Source of the DNA: Trichosporon coremiiforme | Lineage: Eukaryota > Basidiomycota > Tremellomycetes > Trichosporonales > Trichosporonaceae | Direction of reading: 5' to 3' | DNA length: 64,000 nucleotides | Assembly (NCBI GenBank): GCA_039545355.1 | Contig: BCJJ01000001.1 | Coordinates: forward strand, 804,570 to 868,569 | Shown here: positions 24,865-36,643 of the stretch, piece after piece | Position numbering within the stretch: the stretch's first letter is position 1 | Layout of the letters: every line of letters starts with the position of its first letter | The notes under the pieces: model-generated | Told to the model about the DNA's origin: nothing | What the model saw: the letters and a program-made list of their open reading frames with translations, nothing else | Database searches by the model: none | Position numbers and translations under genes: made by a program

Positions 24865-26640
24865 ATTTGTATACTATGCATGGACATGTACACTTTCCAG
24901 CTTTGCCTGAAGTTCCGATCCGTTAGAGGCTGGCTGCTTGACGTGTGGTAACTCCCAGGCACAACTCGAAACGGACAAGAGGTGGAGTCTGGAATGTGTT
25001 CCGGCGTCCTGGTTCGCGATCGAGCTGGGAGTTTGGGTGTAACCAGCTCTGGGCAGTGCGTGGGTGTGGCTCTGCTCACTGTCCCATTGTGTAAGTCCTT
25101 ATGGATCGCCGTGTAATCTTCTATTGCCCTAGTGTGCGCATGAGTGTTCTTGTTGTTCGTGAGCCACCGCATCGCGCACCGCTCAGCAATTGCGCCGTTG
25201 AACAACGGTACTTGGCGAAATTGCACCCGATAATACCCAAGTCGGGTTCATTAGGAGATCGTGTGCCCAGTTGAAATGCAGAGATTACGCGCCCACTACG
25301 TCATGAACGGGGGACTGCCATATGGACCGGTCTGGCCGGGCCTCAGGCCAGCAAAGGAACGAGCCCTGTCTTCGTAAATCGCGCTAAGAGGGGAGGGAAT
25401 CGGCTCGCCAGCTGTGCTGGGCCTCGTTGGCCCTCTCAGCCATGGCCAGCCACGATTTGGCTGGGCTGGAATTGCTTCCGTTCCGTACCTGGGGTGCATG
25501 GGAGATCCCACCCGACAGGATTCAGGTCATGCTTTTCGACCGGCCGAAACGAATCAGGCTGCGCAGCGGATCCCAGCATGCCAAGATGAGCAAGGTCGAT
25601 TCATGCGCCATTCATAGTCCAGCCTGCAGTCTGGCAGGTACTGCGCGGCCATCGCGGATAGCAGCGTGAGCAGTGCATGGGTCTGTCGGGTTCATCGTGC
25701 TATGTTTGTCATCAGATCTGTCAACAGCGGAAGGGCGCCGGACACACTGGGCGCGGGCGGGTCAAGGCCGGTCGGCGGCGTTGGTAGGAGTTCCAATTGA
25801 GGGAGGTCGCGAGACGAGCAGCGCTACAACGCGGCCCCTTGCATTTAGTGCAATCGCTTGGCCGTATGGACGGGAGATCAGGTGTGCGAGGCTACGGTCT
25901 ACGAGCTCTGACAGCCCGTAGAAGTGAGGTTGCAGTCGAACTCGATAAAGCACGGACGAGACACGGTCAGCCATGGCGAGGGTGCATTGGCATTTAATGG
26001 CCATTGTAGTGCCGCAGTACAGACCGTCTGACGCCCAAACACAGCCAAGCGCCCAGGCGCTGGGCGTCTGTCTGGTGGAGCACAACTACTCTGTTCCACA
26101 CGGGTTGTTGCACGGTATGGGTGCTAAGAGGCGAGGAGGCACAGAATGTGCTCAGCAGACAGCGCGGCGGCGCGAAACGAGAAGGCACACAGATACCGAC
26201 GTCCATCGTATCGGTGCGAATTGGCCTCAGCAATACGCAGACATCGCTGTGTTCGTCGCCTGCCAGCTCGTACGCATCGCCGTCATTGTGTTGCAACCGT
26301 TGCGTGCACGCGCGTCGTCTCAGTCTGCGCGACTTGGATTCCGTGTGCTGCCGTACTTGGGACTCCAATTCGGGACGCTTCTCAAGATCCCACAGAACCC
26401 CACGCTACCACGATCTCAAAGTTTTTCGAACACTGCCCCCGGGGCGCATTACAACGAGTGCTGTCGGAATACAACTCGACCAATTCGCACGCTGTGTAAG
26501 CGACACCCACATTGCATGGGATCAAGAACTCGAGTTGCTCTTGTACTCTGGCCCCCTCCCAGCCTTGCACGTACAGAGCGTAGACCCACCGTGACAGCTT
26601 GACAGCTCGACAGGCCGATTCCACCACACAACAGACCAAT
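24865..26640. other. Intergenic DNA, no gene seen
   Basis: Downstream of the NOPCHAP1-like gene I found only random ORFs, the longest a 209-codon frame at 25973-26602 with no domain character. No RNA gene or repeat of note. Confidence 0.55.
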
Positions 26641-26968
26641 TACCTACCGCCTTCCCGCTCAAGCCCTCTTCCTTCCCCTTATTCCTATCCCTAACTATCC
26701 TCCCTCCCTACCCCCGTACCCAACGACCCATACCCACAACTCAACCGTCTGTCCATCCAAACTCTCCTCATCCAACCTTGCTTGCTTCTCGACAATCGAC
26801 CTCTTTCCTCTTTCCTCCTTTGTTCTCATCTCTACCCTCCTTTTCTTTCCTCGACCGCATTAATCCTTCAGTCGTCGCCTCCGTCATCGCAGTCTCGATT
26901 ATCCTCCGTCACCCTCTCGACCCGCCTTCCGCCCACTCGTCCGACACCCCCGGCCAGCTGCAACCGCC
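26641..26968 (+). promoter_or_regulatory. Pyrimidine-rich leader of casein kinase I
   Basis: About 330 nt of C/T-rich sequence (CCTTCC, CTCCCTCCC and TTTCCTCC tracts) leads directly to the kinase ATG. Such CT-rich leaders are typical of highly expressed basidiomycete genes and usually mark the core promoter and 5' UTR. The start site is not determined. Confidence 0.5.
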
Positions 26969-28693
26969 ATGGCCACGACCCATGTGATTGCGTCCAACCC
27001 GGGCGCGCACCTCTCCAGCAGCGGCCACTCATCGAGCTCCAGCAACATCGTCGGCGTCCACTACAAGGTCGGCAAGAAGATTGGCGAGGGCTCTTTCGGT
27101 GTCATCTTTGAAGGTATGTAGATGCGCAGCCGTCTTCCGTCGTGGATCCGGCAGGGGTCTCAGGACGTTCGCCCGCTTCGTCCAGCAAGAATCGCGCGCC
27201 GTTCCCATACACACACCACATCACCTTTCCAATCGACGGGGCATCCACTCACACGCCGCAGGTACCAACCTCCTCAACTCCCAGACGGTCGCTATCAAGT
27301 TTGTGCGTGTCTAATACGAGTCAGGACAGCACGTCCGGGTCCGTGCGGGTGACCATGGCTGACATTCCAACAGGAGCCTCGCAAGTCGGATGCGCCACAG
27401 CTCCGCGATGAGTACCGTAGCTACAAGATTCTGAGTGGATGTCGTGAGTACAGCGGAGGGCGTAGTGGCTGTGCATGGGCTGACCAGTCCCAGCGGGCAT
27501 CCCCCAGGTCTACTACTTCGGACAGGAGGGCTTGCACAACATTCTCGTTATCGACCTTCTTGGCCCTTCGCTGGAGGACCTCTTTGACATGTGTGGCCGC
27601 AAGTTCTCTGTCAAGACATGTTGCATGACCGCTCGTCAGATGGTGAGTGCCCCGCTCTCTAACCCTTGAGTGCGGAAAGACCGGCGAGCTGACCTGCCAG
27701 TTGACCCGTGTTCAAACGATTCACGAGAAGAACCTCATTTACCGAGACATCAAGCCCGACAATTTCCTCATCGGACGTCCCGGAACCAAGGGTGCCGGTG
27801 TCATCCACGTCGTCGACTTCGGTATGGCGAAGCAGTACCGTGACCCCAAGACGAAGCAGCACATTCCGTACCGCGAGCGCAAGAGCCTGAGTGGAACTGC
27901 TCGATACATGTCGATCAACACCCACCTTGGTCGTGAGCAGTCCCGTCGTGACGACCTCGAAGCCCTCGGACACGTCTTCTTCTACTTCCTCCGCGGTGGT
28001 CTTCCGTGGCAGGGCCTCAAGGCTGCTACCAACAAGCAGAAGTACGAGAAGATCGGAGAGAAGAAGCAGTCGACCCCCATCGCCGAGCTTGGCGAGGGCT
28101 ACCCGCCCGAGTTCGCCATCTACCTCAGCTACGTGCGGAAGTTGACCTTCGACGAGACGCCCGACTATGACTTCCTCCGCGACCTCTTCCTGACCGCTCT
28201 TCAGAACGCTGGCGAGGTCGACGACCAGGTCTACGACTGGAACCTGCTCAACAATGGCAAGGGATGGGAGGCTTCTACTTCGCACTCGAGCGCGGATGTT
28301 CAGCGCCAGCCCACGAGGGACCGCAACCGTGGCGACCGCGTCGACCGCCTCCGCAACGGATCGGGAGGTGGGAACAATGCTTCTCGGGGAACTCGCAAGT
28401 CTGGTTCTGCCCTGCCCAATGCCAGCAACCAGGCTATTGTCGGGGTCAGCGCCCCGTCAGGAACCCGTCAGCACTCCTCGAACCACCCGTTCGCTTCTAC
28501 CAACCAGAACAGTCCCGGCTTCGAAGGATACGACGCGCAGAAAGCGACCATCAACAAGGCGGCTCAGCCCATCTCGCCAATGAATGTTAACAACTCTAGG
28601 CCCGGAGCTCCTGGACAGCAGCGCGACGGAGACTACGTCCCCGAGCGTCGGGGCGGATTCATGAACTTCCTCATGTGCCGTGGCTGCCGGTAG
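26969..28693 (+). CDS. Casein kinase I, Yck/Cki1-type, C-terminally acylated (465 aa, 5 exons)
   Basis: Exons are 26969-27113, 27262-27302, 27374-27443, 27494-27642 and 27701-28693. The kinase domain shows [11 protein letters not shown] (glycine loop), VAIKF with Lys61, YRDIKPDNF with catalytic Asp151, and [11 protein letters not shown] with Asp174. The CK1-specific substrate region [16 protein letters not shown] replaces the usual APE motif. [15 protein letters not shown] and LPWQGLKA are also diagnostic. A Ser/Asn/Gly-rich tail of about 140 residues follows. The C-terminus FLMCRGCR carries two cysteines in the position where Yck-type kinases are palmitoylated, so plasma or endomembrane anchoring is likely. 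CK1 phosphorylates acidic or primed Ser/Thr sites in nutrient sensing, endocytosis and morphogenesis. Yck-type rather than Hrr25-type is inferred from the tail. Confidence 0.92.
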
Positions 28694-30177
28694 ACGGTGA
28701 ATCTCTTCCAGCAATGTCGAGTCTGAAAACGACGTCTACGATCTCATTTCGCTCTCCTTTCCACTGTCCTTTTCACCGCCTCCCGTTGTTTCCGGACTGA
28801 CGACGCGATCCCTCATCACCTTACCAGCACATCACAACACACAGCACATCGCATCTCCATTCCCGTCGCGTCTCTTTCCAAAAAATACCTGGCCTACTGT
28901 TGCTGTCGCCTATTTGCATCTGCACCCCTAATCGTTGTGTTCCGACTGGTTACCCCTTGGCTTCACCTTATCACCCCACAGACGGTCCGCGTCTCGATAC
29001 CCTTCTCATAGTCAACCATTCATCGCCTCCGCCTATTCCTCATTTACGACAATTGTTTTTGTGCATAGACCTGCGTCATGAATGTGTGTCAACACACTCC
29101 CAGTACCCATGACCATGACTCTAGAATGCTATGGTGTGGGGTCGTAACGGGTAGCTCGATGCGAAGAGGCAGGCTAAAGTGCGGAAGTGACTTGTGACGG
29201 TGGGATTGCGAGGGGTGAAGGCAAGATTGGGACTCTGTCCCCCCACTTCATGGCGGAAGCGATAGTGGAAGTGAGTGGTTTGTTTATAGCCGGTTAATAT
29301 ATGCTCTCTTAGATACCAAACGATATTTCTAGATGCGATCTTTCGCGTGTACGGATTGTCTGATTATTGGCAATTGGCAGCGCAGTGGTGATCGAGGTTT
29401 GTGGTTGCGCTCTCTTTCGAGGTGCATCGGGCGTGCCATAACGTCTCTTGTCCTTCCTTTTGTGATGGGAACGGCAGCTACGAGGATGAGAACAGCACGT
29501 GGGAGGTTGGTGAGGTTCTACTACGCATGCCGAGCGTATATTCCGTGCACATTGTTGCTCAAGGACTGACTGGGATGGACTGGTCGTGAGACCGATTAGG
29601 CTCGATTCGCCGATGACCCCCGCGCTCGATTGGGGTACCAGGATGTGGTGAAAGGGGGCCATCACATGGCATTGTCAGACGCGGTCAGCTAATATTTCAG
29701 GCAGTTTTCGTGGTTGTGCTGATTATGATCTACGACCAAGCAGACGTGATCAGTATCCCAGGCCAGACAGCCGCACGTGCTGACGCTGCATCAACAACCG
29801 CTAATGAAGCGTTTTTTAAGACGTGAGGACGAGCATGATTCGAAGGTGGAGATCGCTCATGTCGCTGGCACATGGATCTAGCCCCCAAGTATCCGAGGAG
29901 TGCACGCAGCGGGTGCGTGGTTTGTTGCTATGCAGTGTTAACAGCGCGGCTGCAGTTGATAGGGCCCGGATGGTTGGTTATCACGCGACTGCGCCATGCG
30001 ATTGGTCAGACTGATCAGTTCATTGGATCGGTGACGTTCAGTGTACCACCGCGCTGGTCTTCCTCGTCTGTATGTAGGACGGTCAATTCGCCCACCCGTG
30101 AGATTGATAACACCCCCACAACCTCAACACACAGTCAAGTTGTTCCCTCCGCAACATACCTTGCCTCTTCTGTCGCC
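28694..30177. other. Intergenic: kinase 3' region and SDR promoter
   Basis: The first ~400 nt are pyrimidine-rich and look like the kinase 3' UTR. The remainder holds only random ORFs. A possible core promoter for the SDR gene lies between about 30020 and 30177, with CAC-rich leader sequence next to the ATG. Confidence 0.5.
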
Positions 30178-31708
30178 ATGTTCAGTACCACTGCCATCGT
30201 CGAACCTGAGAACCCGACCAGCAAGGCTGTCCTCCACCGCGGCGCCGTCGCCGTCATCACCGGAGCAGCGTGAGTCCTGACCAGACCCTCCACTATCTCG
30301 GCTGCCAAGAGCAGGCACAACGTTGCCGTCTTGGGCTCTCACACACCAATCCACGTCTTCCAGAGCAATGAGCAGCTCAGAGGGCGAGCGTTTGTTGCTC
30401 TAGGCTTCTTGACATACATCCCCCTCTCTTCCAGTCTGCATGTTATCAGTGGCTGGCTCGGTTTCGTGGTCACGTGGCGTATCCTACAACAACACTTGCT
30501 AATGACAGCTCTGGCATCGGACTCGCGGCCGCCAAGCACCTTGCCCGGCATGGCCTGAACATCGTCATGGTCGACGTTGCGCAGTCCCTGGATGCTTCCG
30601 CCAAGGAAGTGAAGGAGGTGGAGGGTTCCGGCGACGTCGTGCCAGTCCACTGCGATGTCTCGAATATCGAAGATGTCGTCAAGCTTCGCGAGCAGGTCTT
30701 AGACACGTACGGGGAATGCCAGGTCCTCATGAACAATGCGGGTATCTCGCGCCCGACACCAGCCTTCAGCCTGGACCGCGATCTCAAGGATCTGCAGTCA
30801 GACTGGGCCGCCGTCCTCGGCGTGAACATGAACGGTATCATCAACGTTGCCCGGGCTTTCGCGCCGTTCATGTCTCGGCAGGAGAATGAGAGTGTCATTA
30901 TCAACACTGGATCCAAGCAGGGAATCACCTGCCCGCCTGGGAAAGCGGGATACAACGTGTCCAAGGCGGCCGTCAAGGTGTTCACTGAGCAGCGTAGGTG
31001 CCTTCCAAGACGATCGAGCTGACACCGCAGTCGCCCACGAGCTGCGCAATACCGGGCAGGAGTGTCTCTGCACCGCGCACCTGTTCATGTGAGTGAGGCC
31101 GAGTTTGCCAACCTCATCGCCTCTCCTCCTTCCCACTGCCCACTACTGTTTGCAGAGGGATTGTCGCAGATGACTGGGCCGTCGTTTCTCAGAAGGAACA
31201 ATGCGGCGATCTGGCACGCCACACTATGTTCTCGATGCTGCGCAATATTAGACAGTGCTAACCTACAGACCTGGATGGGTCTTCACCGGCCTCTCGGGTG
31301 CGAACGACGGCAAACCCAAGCCTCCTGGTGCTTGGACGCCCGAGCAGACCGTCGAGTATATGTTCGAGAAGGTCCTAGAGGAGGGTGACTTCTACGTGGT
31401 CTGTCCCGATAATGAGACCACCCCTGTGAGTGACTCTGCCGCTCCTGCCACCTAAGAGCTTCGACGCTTGTGAATTGTGAGCTGACCCTCAGGCCCTCGA
31501 CAAGGCTCGTATCCAGTGGGCTCTCGGAGATATCATCGAGAACCGCCCGGCGCTCTCGCGCTGGCATCCGTCGTACACAGCCCGCTACGAGGACTTCATC
31601 GAGAGTAGGCAGGGACTTGCCGCGCGTAGCCGCAGTCGCGGTCGCGCTCCTCTCGATCGCATTCCCGATGTACCCGGCGAGCGCGAGCAGTACCGTTTCC
31701 AGCAGTAG
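30178..31708 (+). CDS. Short-chain dehydrogenase/reductase (335 aa, 5 exons)
   Basis: Exons are 30178-30269, 30509-30993, 31031-31088, 31269-31425 and 31493-31708; introns are 239, 37, 180 and 67 nt and every join keeps frame. It is a classical SDR with a Rossmann fold. VITGAASGIGLAAAK is the TGxxxGIG dinucleotide site (about residues 28-35), CDVSN lies at the adenine site, and MNNAGIS is the NNAG motif near 106. Ser in NTGSKQG and the catalytic pair YNVSK (Tyr about 179, Lys about 183) are present. The Asp in MVDVA at the end of beta-2 favours NAD(H) over NADP(H), as inference. After the core there is a family-specific C-terminus with PGWVFTGL and a region rich in Arg. The substrate cannot be told from sequence; the enzyme is likely cytosolic, as no signal peptide is seen. 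Confidence 0.86.
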
Positions 31709-31861
31709 GACCACCTTTAGGCTGGCGCCAATCAGTTTTTTGTGCAGTCGTTAGCCCATAAATATGTAGATCGACAAATAGTAGGACGTCTTTTGAAGAT
31801 GAATGAACTGAATGTCATGCTAGTTATATGCTGAAATGCTGAGTCTATGATAACTGATGGT

Positions 31862-32783
31862 CTACGCCTGCTGCGCCTGCTGCTTGTCCTGTGCCTTCTT
31901 TGCTCTGGCCTGCTGCTCCCGCTCGAACATCTCATACTGCTCAAGTTCGATGTTGGTGATCTTGGAGTTGACGACGTCGCGCTTCTTCAGGAGCTGCTCC
32001 AAGTACTCCTCGTCCGAGATCTTCTTGATCGGGATGATGTACGCCATGTACTCGAGAATGCGGGACGAGAGGGCCGAGTCGCCCATACGCTTCGTCTTCT
32101 GCTCTTCCGTCTTGGTCGGCTGCTGCATGCTCTGCGTCAGGTCGAGGGGCCGGTCCCATACGTCCTGCGTCGATCCGGCAGGCGTGAGCTTCTCCTCCTG
32201 GCCCTGGGACTGGAGCTCGGCACCCTCCTTGTGCGCGAGGTACTTCAGCCTCGCGACGCGCACCTCGTTCACGGCGAACTGTCCCCCGGTCGCGAGGAGC
32301 GCGCAGGTCATGGCGGCGGGAATGATCGTCCGCGGTCCACCTGCTGTTAGCTAATGGCTATCAATGAGGCTTACGGAAAAGGAGGCTAAGAATACCGCCC
32401 GAGAGTCCGGCACTGATAGCTGAGTCGAGCACGCGCTGTGTGCGCACGTCCCACAGCGTCCCCGTCGGCTCGTACCCCTCCTGCTGCCTGAGGCCCTTGA
32501 TGATGGGCGAGACGAGGTACTCGCGCGTTCCGAAAAAGGCGAGGCCGCCGATGAAGAAGTTCGTGCCCATCGACACGGCGGGCGGAAACGGGTCGATCCG
32601 CTTTACGAGACCGTACGTCGCGCCGCTCGCGACGCCGAGCGCGCCGGAAGCGATGACAGCCTTCGCGACGAAGAGAGGCGCACCGGGGTCAACCTTGAAC
32701 TCGGGCTGGGACTGGGGTTTCTGGACAGTGGCTCCCTCTTGCCGCGGGGCTGGCATGCTGGGGCCAGCAGTTTCGGACGACAT
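31862..32783 (-). CDS. Tim17/22-like mitochondrial membrane protein, unknown function (295 aa)
   Basis: Exons 32375-32783 and 31862-32340 are joined over a 34-nt intron (GTAAGC ... GCTAACAGCAG). The start chosen is the ATG giving MSSETAGPS; the frame is open a little further upstream but without ATG. Residues about 40-150 hold several glycine-rich hydrophobic segments (VIASGALGVASGATYGL, then MGTNFFIGGLAFFGTREYL, then AISAGLSGGILSLLF). These recall the GxxxG-rich helices of Tim17/Tim22/Tim23 family proteins. The C-terminal third is a charged, Gln/Glu/Lys-rich coiled coil ending in KAQDKQQAQQ. An inner mitochondrial membrane location is inferred from that resemblance; no specific member is recognised. 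It ends 154 bp from the convergent SDR gene and starts 235 bp from the divergent myristoylation-motif gene. Confidence 0.55.
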
Positions 32784-33017
32784 GGCTGGCACTCTTTTTT
32801 CGTTGTTGTTGTCAAAAGATCGAGCTCTCGATCGGCTTGAAACTCAGCGACATTACAGGCCACCTCCGCTGGCCAGAAAGTCGAGGGACGCAAATTACTA
32901 TATGGGGAAAGAATCCGCAACCTCCACCGCAGACTTGGTACCTTACTACCATGAGCCTGTAAATCAGAATGAGCTCATCTCCGCAGACACTCCGCAATAT
33001 CACTCACCGCACGCAAC

Positions 33018-33737
33018 ATGGGAGCCGGAGCATCGAAGACTGCACGCCGCCTGCCGACCAAGGTACCGACGAGCGCTCACGCGAACCCAACCGCGGCTGT
33101 TCGCCCTTCAGCGGAGACGCTCGCTGCTGCCGAGAAGCCGGCGGGACAGGCCCTCGACTACGGCAAGAAGGAGAAGGAGAGCAGGGAGGCTGAGCCGTTC
33201 AGTGGCGAGAAGGACGAGGGTGAGATCACTGCTGCGTAGTGAGCTGACGTCAGGAATCCTCAAGGACGGCATGGACCCGGACTTCATGTCGAAGCTGCAG
33301 CGCCTTGGGCCTGTCGCTATTGACGACGCGAGCCGGATCGTCCGTACTGTGAGTAGGACTACAGTTGCACGTACCGGGAACGGATAACTGACAATCAGCC
33401 CGTCGGCGCTCAGCTCACTCTCAACTCGCGCAGGCCAGAGTACACGAACCGCACGAACGTGCCGCCTCCGGGCACGCTGACCGTGTCGATGCTGACGGGC
33501 TTGTTGGACCAGCTCAAGACGCTGCCGCCCGGCACGGACCCGACCCACCTGTACCGGCAGTACCGGATGACGCCTGAGCTGCTGGCGCCGGTGCGGCAGT
33601 GGGTCAACTCGCCCTCTGTCGGCGACGAGGAGTACAAGATGCTTGACCGAAGCGAGAACCAGACGGTTGAGACCGAGATCGAGATGCCGGCCGTGTGGGT
33701 CGAGAGCAAGGACAAGCTTGCCCCGCCGAAGAATTAA
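33018..33737 (+). CDS. Conserved fungal protein with N-myristoylation signal (211 aa, 3 exons)
   Basis: Exons are 33018-33219, 33254-33348 and 33399-33737. The first intron is only 34 nt (GTGAGA ... CTGACGTCAG). The N-terminus MGAGASKTARR has Gly2 and Ser6, the classic N-myristoyltransferase signal, followed by basic residues that would help membrane binding. A variable linker leads to the conserved core GILKDGMDPDFMSKLQRLG, then RRPEYTNRTNVPPPG. A helical segment TVSMLTGLLDQLKTLPPG and a C-terminal VNSPSVGDEEYK ... MPAVWVESKD follow. The MDPDFMSKLQRLGPV signature occurs, as I recall, in uncharacterised ascomycete and basidiomycete proteins of similar length with the same MGAGASK start. Function is unknown; peripheral membrane association is inferred from the acylation signal. 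Confidence 0.65.
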
Positions 33738-33994
33738 GTCTTCCCCCAACCCGCCACTAGCATCAACAAAGCAAACACTGCAATATCAAGTCTGAGAAAT
33801 GTACACTGTATGCATAGACCCTCACTCCCGAAAGAAAACAAGGAACCTGGAGGCGGAGTGGTAGAACCCGTTTACACTGGCCTGACTAATATACAAGGTG
33901 GTGGCTGCGGGCAGCCAGAGCGGGCTGCAAGGGAACCAGGCGATGCTCATGCTCGTGGTGATGCTCGTGGAAAGAAGTGAACGACCCGATCGAG

Positions 33995-34931
33995 TCAGCC
34001 GCGGCGCGACCCCGAGGATGCGCTACCCGGCGCAGACGACTCCTTGCGCTCGCTGACGCGTTCCAGGAACGCCTGCTTCTCTAGGTATCCGCCTGACCGA
34101 CGGTTCGCTTGAAGCTCATCGGCGAGGTGCTTGTCCGACGATGTGAGCGACTTCCAGTCCATCTGCGACTGTTGAGTTAGCCATAGCAGATGATATAAAC
34201 TCACCTTCTCTAGCGTCGTCATCTTCTTTCCCTTGTCGATCGCGGCGGCCATGGCCTCGAGCGACTGGCGCGGACGCTTGCGCATCGGCTTGCGGAGGGG
34301 CCGCTTGGTCGGCGACTCAGTCGCAGCAATAGCAGCGGCGGCCTCGATGTGGCCGTTGCCGTTATGTGTCGGCGTGACGGAGCCAGAGCCGGACGGCGAC
34401 ATCTCGCTCGCGAGGCGTTTCTGCTCCTGCTGCTGCTGATAACGAATGACCTCTGGGTCGTCACTCGGAAGGCATACCGTTTCACTGTTTGTCAGTTCCA
34501 GGCCCTTTGGAAGATGGTGGCGTGCACACGAGGAAGGCTGGAGGAGATCCTGATCAAGGGCTTACTCACTAGATCGTCTCGCCCGCGAAACGACGTGGTC
34601 GCTGGATCTCGACCATTTCGACCTGCACTCGGGGTGCGCCACCGAGGGGAGCACCGAGCTTCTCCTCCTCGAGCATGGCGCGGAAAGCCTCAGCGGCGCG
34701 CTGTTTCCTCTCGAGTGCCTCCTGCTCTTCGCGTTCCTGGCGCAGCTTCTTGAGCTCGTCGCTGACCTCCTCCGCGCCACCCTCGTCGTCTGAGTCGTCG
34801 CCTGAGTCGTCGCCCGACCCGGCGGCTTGGCCCGCCACACGGGAAGCCTTCTTCTTGGGGCCCTCGGGGACGAAATCGGTATCGGCCTCGTCGTCTGAGG
34901 GCCCAAGGTCGGCTGTGGCGAGGGTCGACAT
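33995..34931 (-). CDS. SWC5: SWR1-complex subunit Swc5 (BCNT-C/CFDP1 family), 271 aa
   Basis: Minus-strand exons are 34570-34931, 34205-34484 and 33995-34168. The chosen start gives MSTLATADLGPSDDEADTDF; an in-frame upstream ATG at 35003 would add 24 residues. The N-terminus is acidic, typical of Swc5, which binds H2A-H2B through such segments. A Lys/Glu-rich helix and a polar linker follow. The C-terminal BCNT-C domain (about residues 208-265) reads KKMTTLEKSQMDWKSL, then DELQANRRSGGYLEKQAFLE, then RVSERK, the family hallmark. Removing the 36-nt third-exon intron is needed to make LEKSQMDWK contiguous. Swc5 activates Swr1-dependent exchange of H2A for H2A.Z in promoter nucleosomes. It is divergent from MOB1, 409 bp away. 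Confidence 0.88.
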
Positions 34932-35340
34932 AGCTGCTGACAGTGTTGGAGTAGTTGGTGCGACGTCGAGATTATTTCCGGTCATCATCAGCGTCCAGAC
35001 CATTTCAGGATAAGCTCAGGAAACAACAAACACAGTAACTGGGAGGATCAGTTAAGACTTACGTCACGGGCAACGGACGGGGTGGGCTCACGCGCAAACG
35101 CGTTGCAGAGGCCTCGCCACGCGACTCGTCCCTTACAATCGTTGGCCCGCAAGTGCCTACACTATCCCTGCCAATGAGCCGCCCTGGCCTGTAGTCCAGT
35201 CCGTCACGTCGAAAAGGGCAACACAAACAACAGCCTCTCATCACGTCTGACCATCACCAGCAACTCGACGACGCCACGAACGACCACAGACAACGACTGC
35301 TAAAGGCTCCTCTCTTCACAGACCTCACTCTTCCGCCACC

Positions 35341-36251
35341 ATGTCCACTCTTTTCTCCACCTTGTAAGTTCTGACCAGTGCCAAATTGAGTAAACAAGCT
35401 CTTACCATCGCAGAAAGAGCAATCAGTCCCGAAGTACGTCGAGCCATCTGCAGCGCGTGCATGTCTAACATACCAGCTTTCAAGCCGAAGAAGGTCCAGG
35501 AGGGCACGAAGCAGTGGCAGCTGAAACAATATGCTCAGCAGACGCTCGTGAGTGCGGCACACATGAGAGACGATCTACAGGCTGACAACCGGTAGGGCTC
35601 GGGTAACCTGCGTACCGCAGTCCAGCTTCCGGACGGAGAGGACTTGCAGGAGTGGATTGCTGTCCATGGTGAGTGAGGTGGTGCAGCAGCCTTCCGGTAC
35701 CTGGCTTTGAACTAACATCGCAGTCGTGGACTTCTTCAACCACGTCAACATGCTGTATGGCACGATCAGCGAGTTCTGTACCCCGACCGAGTGTCACGTC
35801 ATGAACGCCGGACCCAAGTACGAGTTTTACTGGGAGGACGGAGACGTCTACCGCAAGCCTACCCCGCTCTCCGCCCCCGCGTACGTCGAGGCTCTCATGA
35901 CCTGGACGCAGTCGCTGCTCGATGACGAGAAGATCTTCCCGCAGCGCATCGGTGTCAAGTTCCCGTCCAACTTTATGACGACGGCCAAGACGATCCTACG
36001 CCGTCTGTTCCGTGTCTATGCTCACATCTACCACTCACATTTCGACCAGATCTGCGGTCTCGGTATTGAGGGTGAGTTACAACTTCCTACCGACAAAAGA
36101 GTTGAAATAGCTGACAATCTCAGCGCACCTGAACACCAACTACCGCCACTTCTTCCTCTTCGTGGACGAGTTCTCCCTTCTCAGCGAGCGCGACCTTATG
36201 CCTATGGAGGAGCTGAACAAGACCATCCTGGCTGACACGCTCCCGAAGTAG
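35341..36251 (+). CDS. MOB1: Mob1 kinase activator (220 aa, 6 exons)
   Basis: Exons are 35341-35363, 35414-35433 (a 20-nt microexon), 35477-35547, 35596-35668, 35724-36071 and 36124-36251. All phases agree and the product has the exact family length. It starts MSTLFSTLKSNQSRTFKPKK. The zinc-site residues are visible: CTPTEC (two Cys) and AHIYHSHF (two His spaced five apart). WVDF-like VVDFFNHVNMLYG, YEFYWEDG and FPQRIGVKFPSNF also match Mob1. The C-terminal HLNTNYRHFFLFVDEF ends in a short helix. Mob1 binds and activates NDR/LATS kinases (Dbf2/Sid2-type) in the mitotic exit/septation network and acts at spindle poles and the division site. SGO1 begins 392 bp downstream on the same strand. Confidence 0.95.
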
Positions 36252-36643
36252 CGTAATGACTGAGAGAGGATAAGAGGGCGAGACTGAGGATCGAGCTCAA
36301 AGGCAACTTGGTTTCGTTCTTGCCCGTACTAGAGCTTTGTATACCTAGAAAATGTAACGCACGTCATGATAATCTACACAACACTTGCATGCTGCATGCT
36401 GCAGTCCATCCGATGCAAGCACATGCAAGCACAGACGACCTGATGTTCCAATAGAGCGGTATAGCGGAACCAAACAAACCACTAGCCTCGCTCGCCACAT
36501 GGTCGAAATGGTCCTAACGCCGCCACTCATTGGCTGGCGTGGGCGCCTGCTTTCTTTCCAAAACAACAGCCCAGCGGACGACGTCCACCATTTGAGCGTC
36601 ACCTATCCTTTCACAACCACCCATATTCGACCACCCGGCCACC
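36252..36643. other. MOB1 3' region and SGO1 promoter
   Basis: 392 bp between two co-directional genes. It contains an A/T-richer patch and a GCATGCTGCATGCTGCAG direct repeat near 36387-36404. No gene was seen. Confidence 0.5.

Noticed and set aside
25973..26602. 209-codon plus-strand ORF
   Set aside because: Competing open frames on both strands, random composition, no domain.
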